This document shows, piece after piece, positions 46,980 through 56,035 of a stretch of 64,000 nucleotides of DNA. The position numbers and the translations under genes were made by a program. The stretch's first letter is position 1. Every line of letters begins with the position of its first letter. The notes beneath the pieces are model-generated. The model was not told the origin of the DNA. It was given only the letters and a program-made list of their open reading frames with translations, and made no database searches. The stretch lies in contig JALGSU010000011.1 in assembly GCA_029821735.1 (NCBI GenBank), forward strand, positions 89,660 to 153,659, written 5' to 3'. The DNA is from Candidatus Zipacnadia bacterium (GTDB lineage Bacteria > Armatimonadota > Zipacnadia > Zipacnadales > UBA5352).

Positions 46980-47780
46980 GTGAGCGGCAGGATCAATAAG
47001 CAGGCACGACTGGCCATGCTGATCGCGACGGTCCTGGTCTTCGGGGTCGCTCTCGGAGCAACGCCGAACCCGATGGAGGGGGCAGTCAAGGTCCTGAAGG
47101 CGTTCGCGGGACTGGAGGCAGAGCCGCTGCGCAAAGCGGGGCTGCTGGTGCTTTTCGTGGTCATGGCGATTGTGGGCAACAAGCTCATCTGCGGCTGGGG
47201 CTGCCAGTTCGGAGCGTTGCAGGCTTTCATCCACGGCATTTCGCCACTGAAGAAGCTCAAGCGATGGCAGGCGCCGTTCTGGCTGGCGAACGCAGTCCGG
47301 ATCGCGATCTTCATCGCGTTCGTTGAGCTCCTCTATGGGCTGGTTTTCGCCAAAGGAAACTTCGTGCTCTACCACCAAGTGAACCTGTTCAAGCTCTACA
47401 ACTGGGAGCTGGCGCCATTGGCGATGGTCCTGCTACCAGTGATCCTGATTCTCTCGCTGGTGGTGTACCGCCCCTACTGCCAGTTCATCTGCCTGTTCGG
47501 GTTGGTGGGCTGGGTGTTCGAGAACCTGTCGATCTACAAGGTCCGGGTGTCCGAGGACCGGTGCATCCACTGCGACAAGTGCGTGCGCGCCTGCCCGACT
47601 CAAGCGATGCTCGCGCGCATGCACGGCACCCGCAAAAGCTTCCTGCCCGACTGCTGGGCGTGCGGGAACTGCGTGGACGCCTGCCCGACACAAGCAGTGG
47701 TTTTCGACCGGAAACTGCCCGGAGCCGGAGGCGGCTGGGGACGACGAATGAAGGTCGGACGAGAAGCCGGTGCGCTATAG
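46980..47780 (+). CDS. NapH/NosR-like 4Fe-4S membrane protein
   Basis: GNKLICGWGCQFGALQAF, YRPYCQFICLFGLVGW, CIHCDKCVRACPTQAML, CWACGNCVDACPTQAVVF. Confidence 0.85.
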   Translation: MSGRINKQARLAMLIATVLVFGVALGATPNPMEGAVKVLKAFAGLEAEPLRKAGLLVLFVVMAIVGNKLICGWGCQFGALQAFIHGISPLKKLKRWQAPFWLANAVRIAIFIAFVELLYGLVFAKGNFVLYHQVNLFKLYNWELAPLAMVLLPVILILSLVVYRPYCQFICLFGLVGWVFENLSIYKVRVSEDRCIHCDKCVRACPTQAMLARMHGTRKSFLPDCWACGNCVDACPTQAVVFDRKLPGAGGGWGRRMKVGREAGAL

Positions 47781-48164
47781 GCGACCGAGGAAGCTGAGCA
47801 GCCGCGCCAGCAGTTCCTGGTATCGTCGCTCCGGCAGATTGCCGGTCTGTTCGCCAAGGTCGGACCTGGAGATGGGCTGGAGGAGATACGCGGGGGCCAC
47901 GCTGTCTTTGCTGAGACCGCCCATGCCTGCGGCGATCTCGACCTCGTACTTGCCGACTGCGCGACTCGTTGGTTTGGTGGTGATCGGGACGCAGAGCAGG
48001 AACGGGAAGTCGTGGTCTTCGCCCAACTCCTCGCTGATCGCGATCACGACGTGGCGCTCGTCGTGAGGCTCACGGTCCCCGTCCTTCATGTCCTGGGACA
48101 ACAGGAGAATGGCGTCATCAACGGTCCAGATATCCCCCGGCAGCACGGAGACCGGCATGGGCAT
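47775..48164 (-). CDS. PemK/MazF-like protein (putative toxin)
   Basis: LPGDIWTVDD N-terminus, FLLCVPITTKPTSRAVGKYEVEIAAG, C-terminal AYLLQPISRSDLGEQTGNLPERRYQELLARLLSFLG. Confidence 0.5.
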   Translation of the reverse strand: MPMPVSVLPGDIWTVDDAILLLSQDMKDGDREPHDERHVVIAISEELGEDHDFPFLLCVPITTKPTSRAVGKYEVEIAAGMGGLSKDSVAPAYLLQPISRSDLGEQTGNLPERRYQELLARLLSFLGRL

Positions 48165-48176
48165 TCTCTCCCGGCC

Positions 48177-48518
48177 TCAGCGGAGGACCCGTTGGTTGAC
48201 ACGTCCGCGCACAGGGCCAAACTCCGCGAGTACGGCCTTGTCGCGCTGTTCGTTCTCGGGCACGTACGCGGGACGCTCGTCATACCCGGTCTCGGCCAGT
48301 ATCTGCCGGAGATCGTCAAGCGGCAGACCTACAACTTCGGCCACCCCGGGGCCTCGTCCTCCCACACAGCCAGAGACGCGTGTCTTCGGGACCAGCAAGA
48401 CAGCACTCTCGGTCTGATAGTACTCCGCGCCCCAGTTGATGCTACGATGCTCCATCCCGCCCGAACTGCCACTGATGGCACGAAGCGGACGACCCATGCA
48501 GATGGTATCAAGTGCCAT
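48177..48518 (-). CDS. hypothetical protein, translationally coupled to upstream gene
   Basis: ATG directly follows TGA of the 48519..48797 ORF. Confidence 0.5.
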   Translation of the reverse strand: MALDTICMGRPLRAISGSSGGMEHRSINWGAEYYQTESAVLLVPKTRVSGCVGGRGPGVAEVVGLPLDDLRQILAETGYDERPAYVPENEQRDKAVLAEFGPVRGRVNQRVLR

Positions 48519-48797
48519 TCACTCCACCCCCTCTTCTTCAAGGCGCTTCGCGAAGAGGTTGCCCAGCAACTGCTCCCACATGCTCTGAGGTACCACTATC
48601 TGTGCAACAGCTCTCGCCGACAACTCATCTGGCAGTTCATCCGCCGACTCATAGGCCCGGTCAAGGAGCCCGGCGTAGAAAGTGATGGTAGCCGACTCCG
48701 TCGTACTCATCACCTGTATGTGGTTCGCGAAAACAGGGATGGGCATGTTCTCGGTGTTGAGCACCATCTTGACCTGCTTGCCCTGCTCTTCTTGCAT
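48519..48797 (-). CDS. small DUF3467-like protein
   Basis: IPVFANHIQVMSTTESATITFYAGLLD...ARAVAQIVVPQSMWEQLLGNL resembles DUF3467 pattern. Confidence 0.45.
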   Translation of the reverse strand: MQEEQGKQVKMVLNTENMPIPVFANHIQVMSTTESATITFYAGLLDRAYESADELPDELSARAVAQIVVPQSMWEQLLGNLFAKRLEEEGVE

Positions 48798-48847
48798 GAA
48801 TCACACCTCGGGGCGATGGAGCGCCTGTCGCTCTTGCGGCTAAGATC

Positions 48848-48876
48848 ATGTTACCCAGCGATTGCCGGATTGTCAA
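48848..48876 (-). promoter_or_regulatory. sigma70-like promoter TTGACA-17-TAACAT
   Basis: Minus strand: TTGACA (48876-48871), TAACAT (48853-48848), spacer 17 nt; upstream of the three-gene cassette. Confidence 0.6.
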
Positions 48877-48934
48877 GTGGACCACACGCAGATGGAATCA
48901 GCCGCGAGTTGAGACCGTCGTAGGTTGCGACGGA

Positions 48935-48983
48935 ACTTTACCGGCCAATACTATTGACAGTAAAGTAGTTAACCAGTAAACTA
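48935..48983 (+). promoter_or_regulatory. promoter TTGACA-17-TAAACT with overlapping inverted repeats (likely MarR operator)
   Basis: TTGACA 48954-48959, TAAACT 48977-48982; ACTTTAC 48935-48941 / GTAAAGT 48960-48966; TAGTT 48966-48970 / AACTA 48979-48983. Confidence 0.6.
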
Positions 48984-49007
48984 ACTCGCCGAGAGGAGGC
49001 CGGACGG

Positions 49008-49469
49008 ATGACGGGACGCATGAGTCGCACCTCACAACTTTGGCACGACCTGATGCACACACAGGGGAAGATCCGGCGCGCCACCCGTCGGCTTCTGGGT
49101 CCACTGGGTGTGAAAGGTCCCAGTGTGCCAGCGATGCGCCTGATCGGTCAAGCCGGGGATGAAGGCCTGCGACTGACGGATCTGGCCGAGGGCATGATGG
49201 TGTCGCCTGCGCACATCACGCGTCTGATTGACCGTCTTGAGGCAGACGGGTTCGTGGAGCGGCGGCCCGACCCGGATGATCGAAGGGCTCTGCGGGTGGT
49301 GCTCACCAAACGCGGAGCAGAGGTCGAGGCCGAGATGCGGCCAATTATGGCGAAGTTCTCGGACGAACTGCTCTCGGCACTCACCAAGACCGAACAGTCG
49401 CAGCTTCAGGACTACCTGTCACGCCTGGCAGATCGGGCGGACGAGCTGCATGATGCGGATGATGACTGA
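49008..49469 (+). CDS. MarR family transcriptional regulator
   Basis: LRLTDLAEGMMVSPAHITRLIDRLEADGFVERRPDPDDRRALRVVLTKRG winged-helix motif. Confidence 0.92.
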   Translation: MTGRMSRTSQLWHDLMHTQGKIRRATRRLLGPLGVKGPSVPAMRLIGQAGDEGLRLTDLAEGMMVSPAHITRLIDRLEADGFVERRPDPDDRRALRVVLTKRGAEVEAEMRPIMAKFSDELLSALTKTEQSQLQDYLSRLADRADELHDADDD

Positions 49470-49585
49470 CGGCGACTGACATGACAATTTGCGACGGGAT
49501 GCCTCGCAGCGACGACCGGACGCAACGGTCCCCACACTCTCATCCCCCGCCACGACCGATCACATGCACGTAAGGGTGATGGCGT

Positions 49586-50917
49586 TTGAAGATCATGGCA
49601 AGGACAGCGCTGCCTGCGGTGGCGCTGCTCATAGTGATGACCGCAGCGTGGGCGCAGGACGCCCCGACTGCAGTCGACCCCGGCCCACTGGGTCTGGTAC
49701 AGGCGATGCGACTGGCGCTGGAGCTGCGACCGACGATGGACGCGGCTCAGGCTGGCGTGGACTCTGCCCGCGCCTCGGTCAGCAGGTCGCGCGCGCGCAA
49801 CCTGCCCACCGTTGAGGGATACTGGGACTGGCAAACGAGGCAGAGTCTGGCGCGCCCGGTGAGCGTCGGCGGGGGAACTGTGCAGAGCAGCAGCGGGCGC
49901 AGCGACAGCCGCAGCGCAGGCGTGAGTCTCAGTCTGACGCTGTATGACAGCACCACGCGCGCCTCTATCAACCAGGCGCAGGCGTCCGCGGAGGCGGCCA
50001 CGCACCGGCTGGCGGACACGCAGAACGACCTGGCTCTGGCCGTGGCGCGGCTGTATCTGACGGCGCTGGGGCAAGAGCAGCTCGCGGAGGTCGCCGCGTC
50101 GGCGGTGATGTCCGCCGAGCGGCATCTGGAGCTGGTGGACGCGACGATCGCGGCGCGCGTTGCAGCAGCCGCCGACCGCTACCCGCTTCTGGTGCAACTG
50201 GCGCAGGCAAAGCTGTCAGCCACGTCGGCGGAAAGCGGGTTGGCACAGACGCTGGCCGATCTTCGGGTCACGATGGGCCTGCCGCCCGGACCTCCGCTGA
50301 GGCTCAGCGAACGCTTGCGGCAGATCGACAGCGAGGGCGAGATGGATGAGCTGGTGGAGACGGCACTGCTGAGTCGGCCTGACATGCTGGCGCAGCGGGC
50401 GAGTCTGGTGGCCAGCACCTGGTCGGCTCGGCTGGCGCGCATTAGCGCGGGGTTGAGCTACTCGCTCACCGCCAACGGCGACTGGGGCCGGCACACAGGC
50501 GTGACGGGGGAAACATGGTCGGTCGGCGCGGGCGTCAGCCTGCCGCTTTTCGACCAGGGGGCACGCGCGGACGTGCGCAGCGCAGAGGCCAATCTGCGGA
50601 GCGCCGAGGCACAACTGGCTGAGTTGGAGCTCAGCATCCGGCGCGATGTGGAGCAGCAGTTCCTGTCGCTGGCCGAATCAAGCGAGCGTATCACGGTCGC
50701 CGCCGCAAGCGAAGAGAGCGCGCAGGTGAACCTGCAGGCGGCTGAGGCGCGTTACGGTGAAGGGCTCGCGATCGTCATAGAGGTCACTGACGCCGACCAA
50801 TCACTGCGCGAGTCGCAGGCGAGCCGGGTGCAGGCGTTGTACGACTACAATCTGGCGCACGTGCGATTGCTGAGTGCGATCGGCGCTGATCTGCTCGAAG
50901 CCATGGGGAGCGAATAA
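49586..50917 (+). CDS. TolC-like outer membrane efflux protein
   Basis: Signal peptide; duplicated coiled-coil OEP repeats (AMRLALELRPTMDAAQAGVDSARASV..., RSAEANLRSAEAQLAELELSIRRDVEQQFLSL). Confidence 0.9.
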   Translation: MKIMARTALPAVALLIVMTAAWAQDAPTAVDPGPLGLVQAMRLALELRPTMDAAQAGVDSARASVSRSRARNLPTVEGYWDWQTRQSLARPVSVGGGTVQSSSGRSDSRSAGVSLSLTLYDSTTRASINQAQASAEAATHRLADTQNDLALAVARLYLTALGQEQLAEVAASAVMSAERHLELVDATIAARVAAAADRYPLLVQLAQAKLSATSAESGLAQTLADLRVTMGLPPGPPLRLSERLRQIDSEGEMDELVETALLSRPDMLAQRASLVASTWSARLARISAGLSYSLTANGDWGRHTGVTGETWSVGAGVSLPLFDQGARADVRSAEANLRSAEAQLAELELSIRRDVEQQFLSLAESSERITVAAASEESAQVNLQAAEARYGEGLAIVIEVTDADQSLRESQASRVQALYDYNLAHVRLLSAIGADLLEAMGSE

Positions 50918-52809
50918 TGAGCAAGAAAGTCATCGTCGGAATCATCATACTGGTGACGGTCGTAGTGGGCGGGTTCTTCCTGCTGCGCGGACGTGGCGGC
51001 GACGTCGAGGAGGAGGAGCCGGAGGAGATGGCGATCAAGGTCGAGCGCGGTTCCCTGGAGGTCACAGTATCGGCCTCAGGCGTGTTGGAGCCGCTGACCA
51101 CAGTTGAGGTCAAGCCGCGAGCGGGTGGCGAGATCACGCGCATCTACGTGGAGCCGGGCGACTATGTGCGTCAGGGCGACATGATCGCGCAGCTCGACCC
51201 CACGCAGGTGGATCTGCAGGTCACCCAGGCCCAGGCCCAGCTCGACTCGGCTCGGGCCAGCGCCGAACAGGCGGCACTGCAGGCAACCAGCCAGGCAGTG
51301 ACGACTGACACGACGCTGGTGCAGGCGCAGGCCGGTGTGGTTTCGGCGAACGCCCGACTGCGCCAGTCTGAAGCGCAATATGAGATGACACGGGTCAGCG
51401 CCGACGCGGACGTCAAGCAGGCGAAAGCCTCGTTGGATTCCGCGCAGGCACGGCTGGCGGAGGCAAAGGCCCAGCATGAGGCCCAGCCAACGCTGTCGAA
51501 TGCGGCCCTCGACCAGGCCAAGGCCGACCTTCGATCCGCAGAGGAAAACCTGGCTGAGTTGCTGGCGGGGGCCCGTCCGCAGGAGGTCATACGAGCGCAG
51601 GCGAGCGTGGACAGCGCTCAGTCACGGGTCGACAACGAGCGCCAGTCGCTGGAACGTCAGCGAGGTCTGCTGGACAAGGGCTTCGTGTCACAGCAGGCAG
51701 TCGACGATGCCGAGCAGGCATACGACAGCGCCCTGGCGACGCTGCGCTCGGCGCAGGCTGATCTGGATATGACGAACGAAGGAGCGCGCTCCGAGGCGAT
51801 AGCGCGAGCGCGAGCTTCGCTGGAGCGCAGCAAGGCTTCGCTGCGCACGGCCGAGGCCAACATGATGAACATCGACCTGCGCGCCCAACAGTTGATTGCG
51901 GCGGAGGCGTCCGTGCGACAGGCGGAGGCGAGCCTGCGCTCGGCAGAGGCCAACCGCGCTCAGGTGCAGGTCCGGGCGCAGGAGCTGGAGTCGTCGCGGG
52001 CATCGGTGCGCGAAGCCGAGGCGAGCCTGGCAAAGGCCGAGAGTGGGACGCTGGAGGTCGCTTCGCGGCAGAAGCAGGTAGAGATCGCCGCGGCTTCGCT
52101 GGCGAGAGCCCGCGCGCAGCTCGAGGACGTGGCGTATGACAGCACCAACACGACCATCGTCGCGCCCCGCGACGGCGTGGTGCTGAGCAAGGCCGTTGAG
52201 GAAGGCACCGTGATCCCCGGCGGCACGTCAGCCAACTCGAACGCCCCGGCCATCGTGACCCTCGCCGACGTCACCCAGATGTACGTGATGGCCAAGATCG
52301 ACGAGTCCGACATCGGTGGGGTCCAGGAGAACATGAAGGTTAGTATCGAGGTGGATGTACTCCCCAACCGCAAGATCCGGGGTAAGGTCGTCAAAGTGTA
52401 TCCCGAGGCGAAGGCCGAGGGCGACGTGGTCTTCTACGAGGTGCGGGTGCAACTGCTGGATATCCCTGAAGAACTGCGGCCTGGGATGACGGCCGACATC
52501 ACAGTTATGATCGCCGACCTCCAAGACGTATTGCTGGTGCCTGACGCGGCCATCACCTACCGGCGCGGCAAGGCGTTCGTGAACATCAAGGAGGGCGACG
52601 AGGCGGTTGAACGCGAGATCGAGGTGGGCCTGAGCGACTGGACCAACACCGAAGCCAAGTCCGGTGTCAAAGAGGGCGAGGAGATCATGACGCCCGCAGC
52701 CGCCGCGGCCATGATGGGCGGCCCGGGCGGGCCAGGGGAACGCGGCAATTCGGGAAGCGACAGGTCGCGGAACGTGTCGCGACAAATGCGCATGATGAGG
52801 CCCCGCTAA
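50917..52809 (+). CDS. membrane fusion protein (HlyD/MacA family) with long coiled-coil hairpin
   Basis: N-terminal TM; lipoyl-like GSLEVTVSASGVLEPLTTVEVKPRAGGEITRIYVEPGDYVRQGDMIAQLD; long Ala/Gln/Glu heptads; APRDGVVLSKAVEEGTVIPGG. Confidence 0.92.
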   Translation: MSKKVIVGIIILVTVVVGGFFLLRGRGGDVEEEEPEEMAIKVERGSLEVTVSASGVLEPLTTVEVKPRAGGEITRIYVEPGDYVRQGDMIAQLDPTQVDLQVTQAQAQLDSARASAEQAALQATSQAVTTDTTLVQAQAGVVSANARLRQSEAQYEMTRVSADADVKQAKASLDSAQARLAEAKAQHEAQPTLSNAALDQAKADLRSAEENLAELLAGARPQEVIRAQASVDSAQSRVDNERQSLERQRGLLDKGFVSQQAVDDAEQAYDSALATLRSAQADLDMTNEGARSEAIARARASLERSKASLRTAEANMMNIDLRAQQLIAAEASVRQAEASLRSAEANRAQVQVRAQELESSRASVREAEASLAKAESGTLEVASRQKQVEIAAASLARARAQLEDVAYDSTNTTIVAPRDGVVLSKAVEEGTVIPGGTSANSNAPAIVTLADVTQMYVMAKIDESDIGGVQENMKVSIEVDVLPNRKIRGKVVKVYPEAKAEGDVVFYEVRVQLLDIPEELRPGMTADITVMIADLQDVLLVPDAAITYRRGKAFVNIKEGDEAVEREIEVGLSDWTNTEAKSGVKEGEEIMTPAAAAAMMGGPGGPGERGNSGSDRSRNVSRQMRMMRPR

Positions 52810-52831
52810 CGGTAGAAAGGCACGCGCCAAA

Positions 52832-53557
52832 ATGGCTGAAACACTTGTTGACGTAGAAAACCTGTGCAAGATCTACCGCACCGGCTCGGTGGAGTTCGAG
52901 GCGCTGTGCGGTGTGAGCTTCGAGATAACCGAGGGCGAGTTCGTTGCGCTGACGGGGCCGTCAGGGTCGGGCAAGTCGACGCTGATGAACCTGATCGGCT
53001 GCCTGGACTCGGCCACAAGCGGCACCTACCGGCTCAACGGCACGGATGTCTCGCAGCTGACCGAGAACGATCGGGCCGCGATCCGGAACACGCAACTCGG
53101 GTTCGTCTTCCAGACCTTCAACCTGCTGCCACTGGCCAGCGCGGTCGAGAACGTCGAGCTTCCGCTGCTGTATGGTCGTTGGGAGGACCGGCGGGAGCGG
53201 GCGATGGCAGCGCTGGAGCGGGTGGGGCTGGCAGATTGGGCAAGCCACCGACCGACGGAGATGTCGGGCGGGCAGCGCCAGCGAGTGGCTATCGCACGGG
53301 CGCTGGTCACCGGGCCATCGCTGATTATGGCGGACGAGCCCACCGGTAATCTGGACAGCAAGACCGGCCAGCAGATTCTCGAGACGTTCCAGGAACTGCA
53401 CGCGGAAGGGGCAACGCTGATCGTGGTCACTCACGACAGCGTGGTGGCGGCCTACGCCCAGCGCGAACTGCATATGGTGGACGGCCACGTCGTCAGCGAC
53501 GAAGCGCAGACCGACGATCCCGACGATCTGACCCACGGAGAGGGTGGTGGCGAATGA
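52832..53557 (+). CDS. ABC transporter ATP-binding protein (MacB-type)
   Basis: GPSGSGKSTLMNLIGCLD, MSGGQRQRVAIARALV, LIMADEPTGNLD. Confidence 0.95.
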   Translation: MAETLVDVENLCKIYRTGSVEFEALCGVSFEITEGEFVALTGPSGSGKSTLMNLIGCLDSATSGTYRLNGTDVSQLTENDRAAIRNTQLGFVFQTFNLLPLASAVENVELPLLYGRWEDRRERAMAALERVGLADWASHRPTEMSGGQRQRVAIARALVTGPSLIMADEPTGNLDSKTGQQILETFQELHAEGATLIVVTHDSVVAAYAQRELHMVDGHVVSDEAQTDDPDDLTHGEGGGE

Positions 53558-54756
53558 ACCTGAGGGCGAGCCTGCGAATAGCTGTCACCAGCCTGCTCGC
53601 GAATAAGGGGCGGTCGCTGCTCACCATGCTGGGTGTGATCATCGGTGTGGCTGCGGTCATCATCGTCGTGGCTATCGGCGAGGGGCTCAAGGCCGACACG
53701 CTCAGCCGCATTCAGAGCCTGGGGACAAACATGCTCTACGTGGGGCCCCAGCGCAGCAGCCGCCTCGCGGGTCGCGCTGCGGGCAAGCTCGAACTCGAAC
53801 ACGTGGAGATGATCAGGCAGGAGGGCGAGGGCATCGCGTACGTGGCCCCCGACCTGAACCGGACTGAGCAGATCAAGTACCGCAACCTGACCCACAGCTC
53901 ACGGGTGACGGCGACGACGCCCGAGTACGCAGAGATCCGCAACATGAAGATCGAGGAGGGCCGGTTCATCACAGATGCCGATAACCGCGCGCGCAAGCGC
54001 GTTGCGGTGATCGGCGCCACGTTGGTGGAAGAGCTCTTCTACGGTCGGCCGCAGATTGGCGCCACGATCAAGGTCAAGGGAATAAGCTTCGAAGTCGTAG
54101 GGATCCTGGAGTCCAAGGGCAGCGGCGGCTTCTTCAATCAGGATGATACCGTGGTCATCCCGTTTTTCACGGGCCAAGGGCGCTTGTGGGGCGGCGATGC
54201 GCTCAGCGCCATTCAGGTTTCAGCGGCATCTGCCGATGAAAGCGAAGTTGCCAAGGAGTCGCTGACCTCCATCCTGCGCCGGGAACACCACCTGCGCGAA
54301 GGCGATGAGGACGACTTCCGCATCCGCGACCAGACCGAGTTCCTCACGACGATGAACGAGACCGCGGACATGATGACCAAGTTCCTGGGCGGCATCGCGT
54401 TCGTCTCGCTGCTGGTCGGTGGCGTGGGTATCATGAACATCATGCTGGTATCGGTCACTGAGCGCACGCGCGAGATCGGTACGCGCAAAGCCGTGGGCGC
54501 AAGGCCGCGCGACATCATGACCCAGTTCCTCATCGAGTCAGTGATGCTCAGCGTGCTCGGGGGTATCATCGGGGCCGCGATCGGCATCACCACCGCAGAC
54601 GCGGTCGGTTCGGCGCTGGGGTGGAGTACGAGCGTGTCGGTGTCGGCGATCCTGCTTGCGTTTGGCTTCTCAGCGGCCGTCGGCATCTTCTTCGGGCTAT
54701 ATCCAGCGGGCAAGGCCTCGAAGCTGGACCCGATCGACGCGCTGCGATACGAGTAG
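53554..54756 (+). CDS. MacB-like ABC transporter permease
   Basis: NKGRSLLTMLGVIIGVAAVIIVVAIGEG..., GGVGIMNIMLVSVTERTREIGTRKAVGARPRDIMTQFLIESVMLSVLGG, FFGLYPAGKASKLDPIDALRYE. Confidence 0.95.
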   Translation: MNLRASLRIAVTSLLANKGRSLLTMLGVIIGVAAVIIVVAIGEGLKADTLSRIQSLGTNMLYVGPQRSSRLAGRAAGKLELEHVEMIRQEGEGIAYVAPDLNRTEQIKYRNLTHSSRVTATTPEYAEIRNMKIEEGRFITDADNRARKRVAVIGATLVEELFYGRPQIGATIKVKGISFEVVGILESKGSGGFFNQDDTVVIPFFTGQGRLWGGDALSAIQVSAASADESEVAKESLTSILRREHHLREGDEDDFRIRDQTEFLTTMNETADMMTKFLGGIAFVSLLVGGVGIMNIMLVSVTERTREIGTRKAVGARPRDIMTQFLIESVMLSVLGGIIGAAIGITTADAVGSALGWSTSVSVSAILLAFGFSAAVGIFFGLYPAGKASKLDPIDALRYE

Positions 54757-54781
54757 AGGCATCGACGTGTGAAGAACATCA

Positions 54782-54809
54782 GGGGTCGCGCGATGAGCGC
54801 GGCCCCTTT
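54782..54809 (+). terminator. rho-independent-type terminator downstream of efflux operon
   Basis: GGGGTCGCGC-GATGA-GCGCGGCCCC (one G-U) followed by TTT. Confidence 0.6.
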
Positions 54810-54886
54810 CCGTGTACGCAGGGGAAGGCATGCCCGTGGGGGAAGTGGCCGGGCGCGAACAAGACCGTCGCGCCACAGGGGCCACC

Positions 54887-56035
54887 ATGAAGTTCAATGA
54901 GGTCAAGTACCAGGACGCAGCCACGAAAGCATATCTCGGCAGCCCGAGTATCGTGCGCACCCCGACGGGCGATCTCCTCGTTACCCATGACTACTTCGGG
55001 CCAGGCTGCCCGCGCAACCACGAGGACGAGGAGCACCTCACCAGCGTCTACCGCTCGTCGGATGAGGGCGCGACGTGGACCAATGTCACCCACATCGCCG
55101 GCGCGTTCTGGAGCAACCTATTCGTGCACGACGGGGCGATCTACCTGCTGGGTACCTCGCAGCAGTACGGCGCGGTGGTGATCCGCCGCAGCGAGGACAA
55201 TGGGAACTCGTGGACGCACCCGAGGGATGCAGACTCGGGCCTGCTCTTCGCCAGCGGGCCGCGTCGCGAGCCGCCGAATTTCCACTGCGCGCCTATGCCC
55301 ATCGCCATCAAGGACGGGCGCATCTACCGCGCCTTCGAGGACATGCAGGGGACCGGCTGGGGCGTGGACTTCAACTCGACGGTGGTCTCTGCCGACGCTG
55401 ACTCGGACCTGCTGCACGCGGACTCGTGGACGATGAGCAACCGCATCGCCTTCGACCGGGCGTGGGCGCCGGACGAGTGGGGGGAGCTGGCGGGGCCCGG
55501 CTGGCTGGAGGGGAACGTGATCGAGACGCCAGCAGGCGAGTTGGTCAACATCCTGCGCTTCCACTCCGACCCGCTGGCCGACAAGGCCGCCGTGGTGCGC
55601 ATCCACGACGAGGGACGGCGTATCAGCTTCGACCCCACGGAGGGCTTCATCGACCTGCCCGGCGGCATGACCAAGTTCACCATCCGGCGCGAACCTGAGA
55701 CCGGCCTGTATCTGACCATCAGCAACAACAACACCGACCCGTCGCGCCCCGGCCAACGCAATGTGCTGTGCCTGAACGCCTCCGAAGACCTGTGGCACTG
55801 GCGGCGCGTGGCGACGCTTATCGAGGACGATCTGCCGCTCGCGTGGGAGGACTCGATGCGGCTGACCGGCTTTCAGTACGTCGACTGGCAGTTCGATGGG
55901 GACGCAATCATCTACCTGGTACGCACGGCGTATGATGGCTCGCACAACTTCCATGACGCGAACCGCGTGACTTTCCATCGCATCGACCATTTCCGGAAAC
56001 TCCTGCAGGGGGATGACCATGGATCGGCCCCGTAA
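54887..56035 (+). CDS. sialidase/BNR-repeat-like protein
   Basis: SPSIVRTPTGDLLVTHDYFG, SVYRSSDEGATWTNVTHI, VVIRRSEDNGNSWTHP (Asp-box-like SxDxGxTW). Confidence 0.75.
   Translation: MKFNEVKYQDAATKAYLGSPSIVRTPTGDLLVTHDYFGPGCPRNHEDEEHLTSVYRSSDEGATWTNVTHIAGAFWSNLFVHDGAIYLLGTSQQYGAVVIRRSEDNGNSWTHPRDADSGLLFASGPRREPPNFHCAPMPIAIKDGRIYRAFEDMQGTGWGVDFNSTVVSADADSDLLHADSWTMSNRIAFDRAWAPDEWGELAGPGWLEGNVIETPAGELVNILRFHSDPLADKAAVVRIHDEGRRISFDPTEGFIDLPGGMTKFTIRREPETGLYLTISNNNTDPSRPGQRNVLCLNASEDLWHWRRVATLIEDDLPLAWEDSMRLTGFQYVDWQFDGDAIIYLVRTAYDGSHNFHDANRVTFHRIDHFRKLLQGDDHGSAP

Noticed and set aside
46953-46985. TGA as a selenocysteine codon
   Set aside because: Only a weak 4-bp AGTC/GACT stem follows, the residue lies in a TM helix not a redox motif, and TGA is used as an ordinary stop throughout; nonsense mutation or sequence error is simpler
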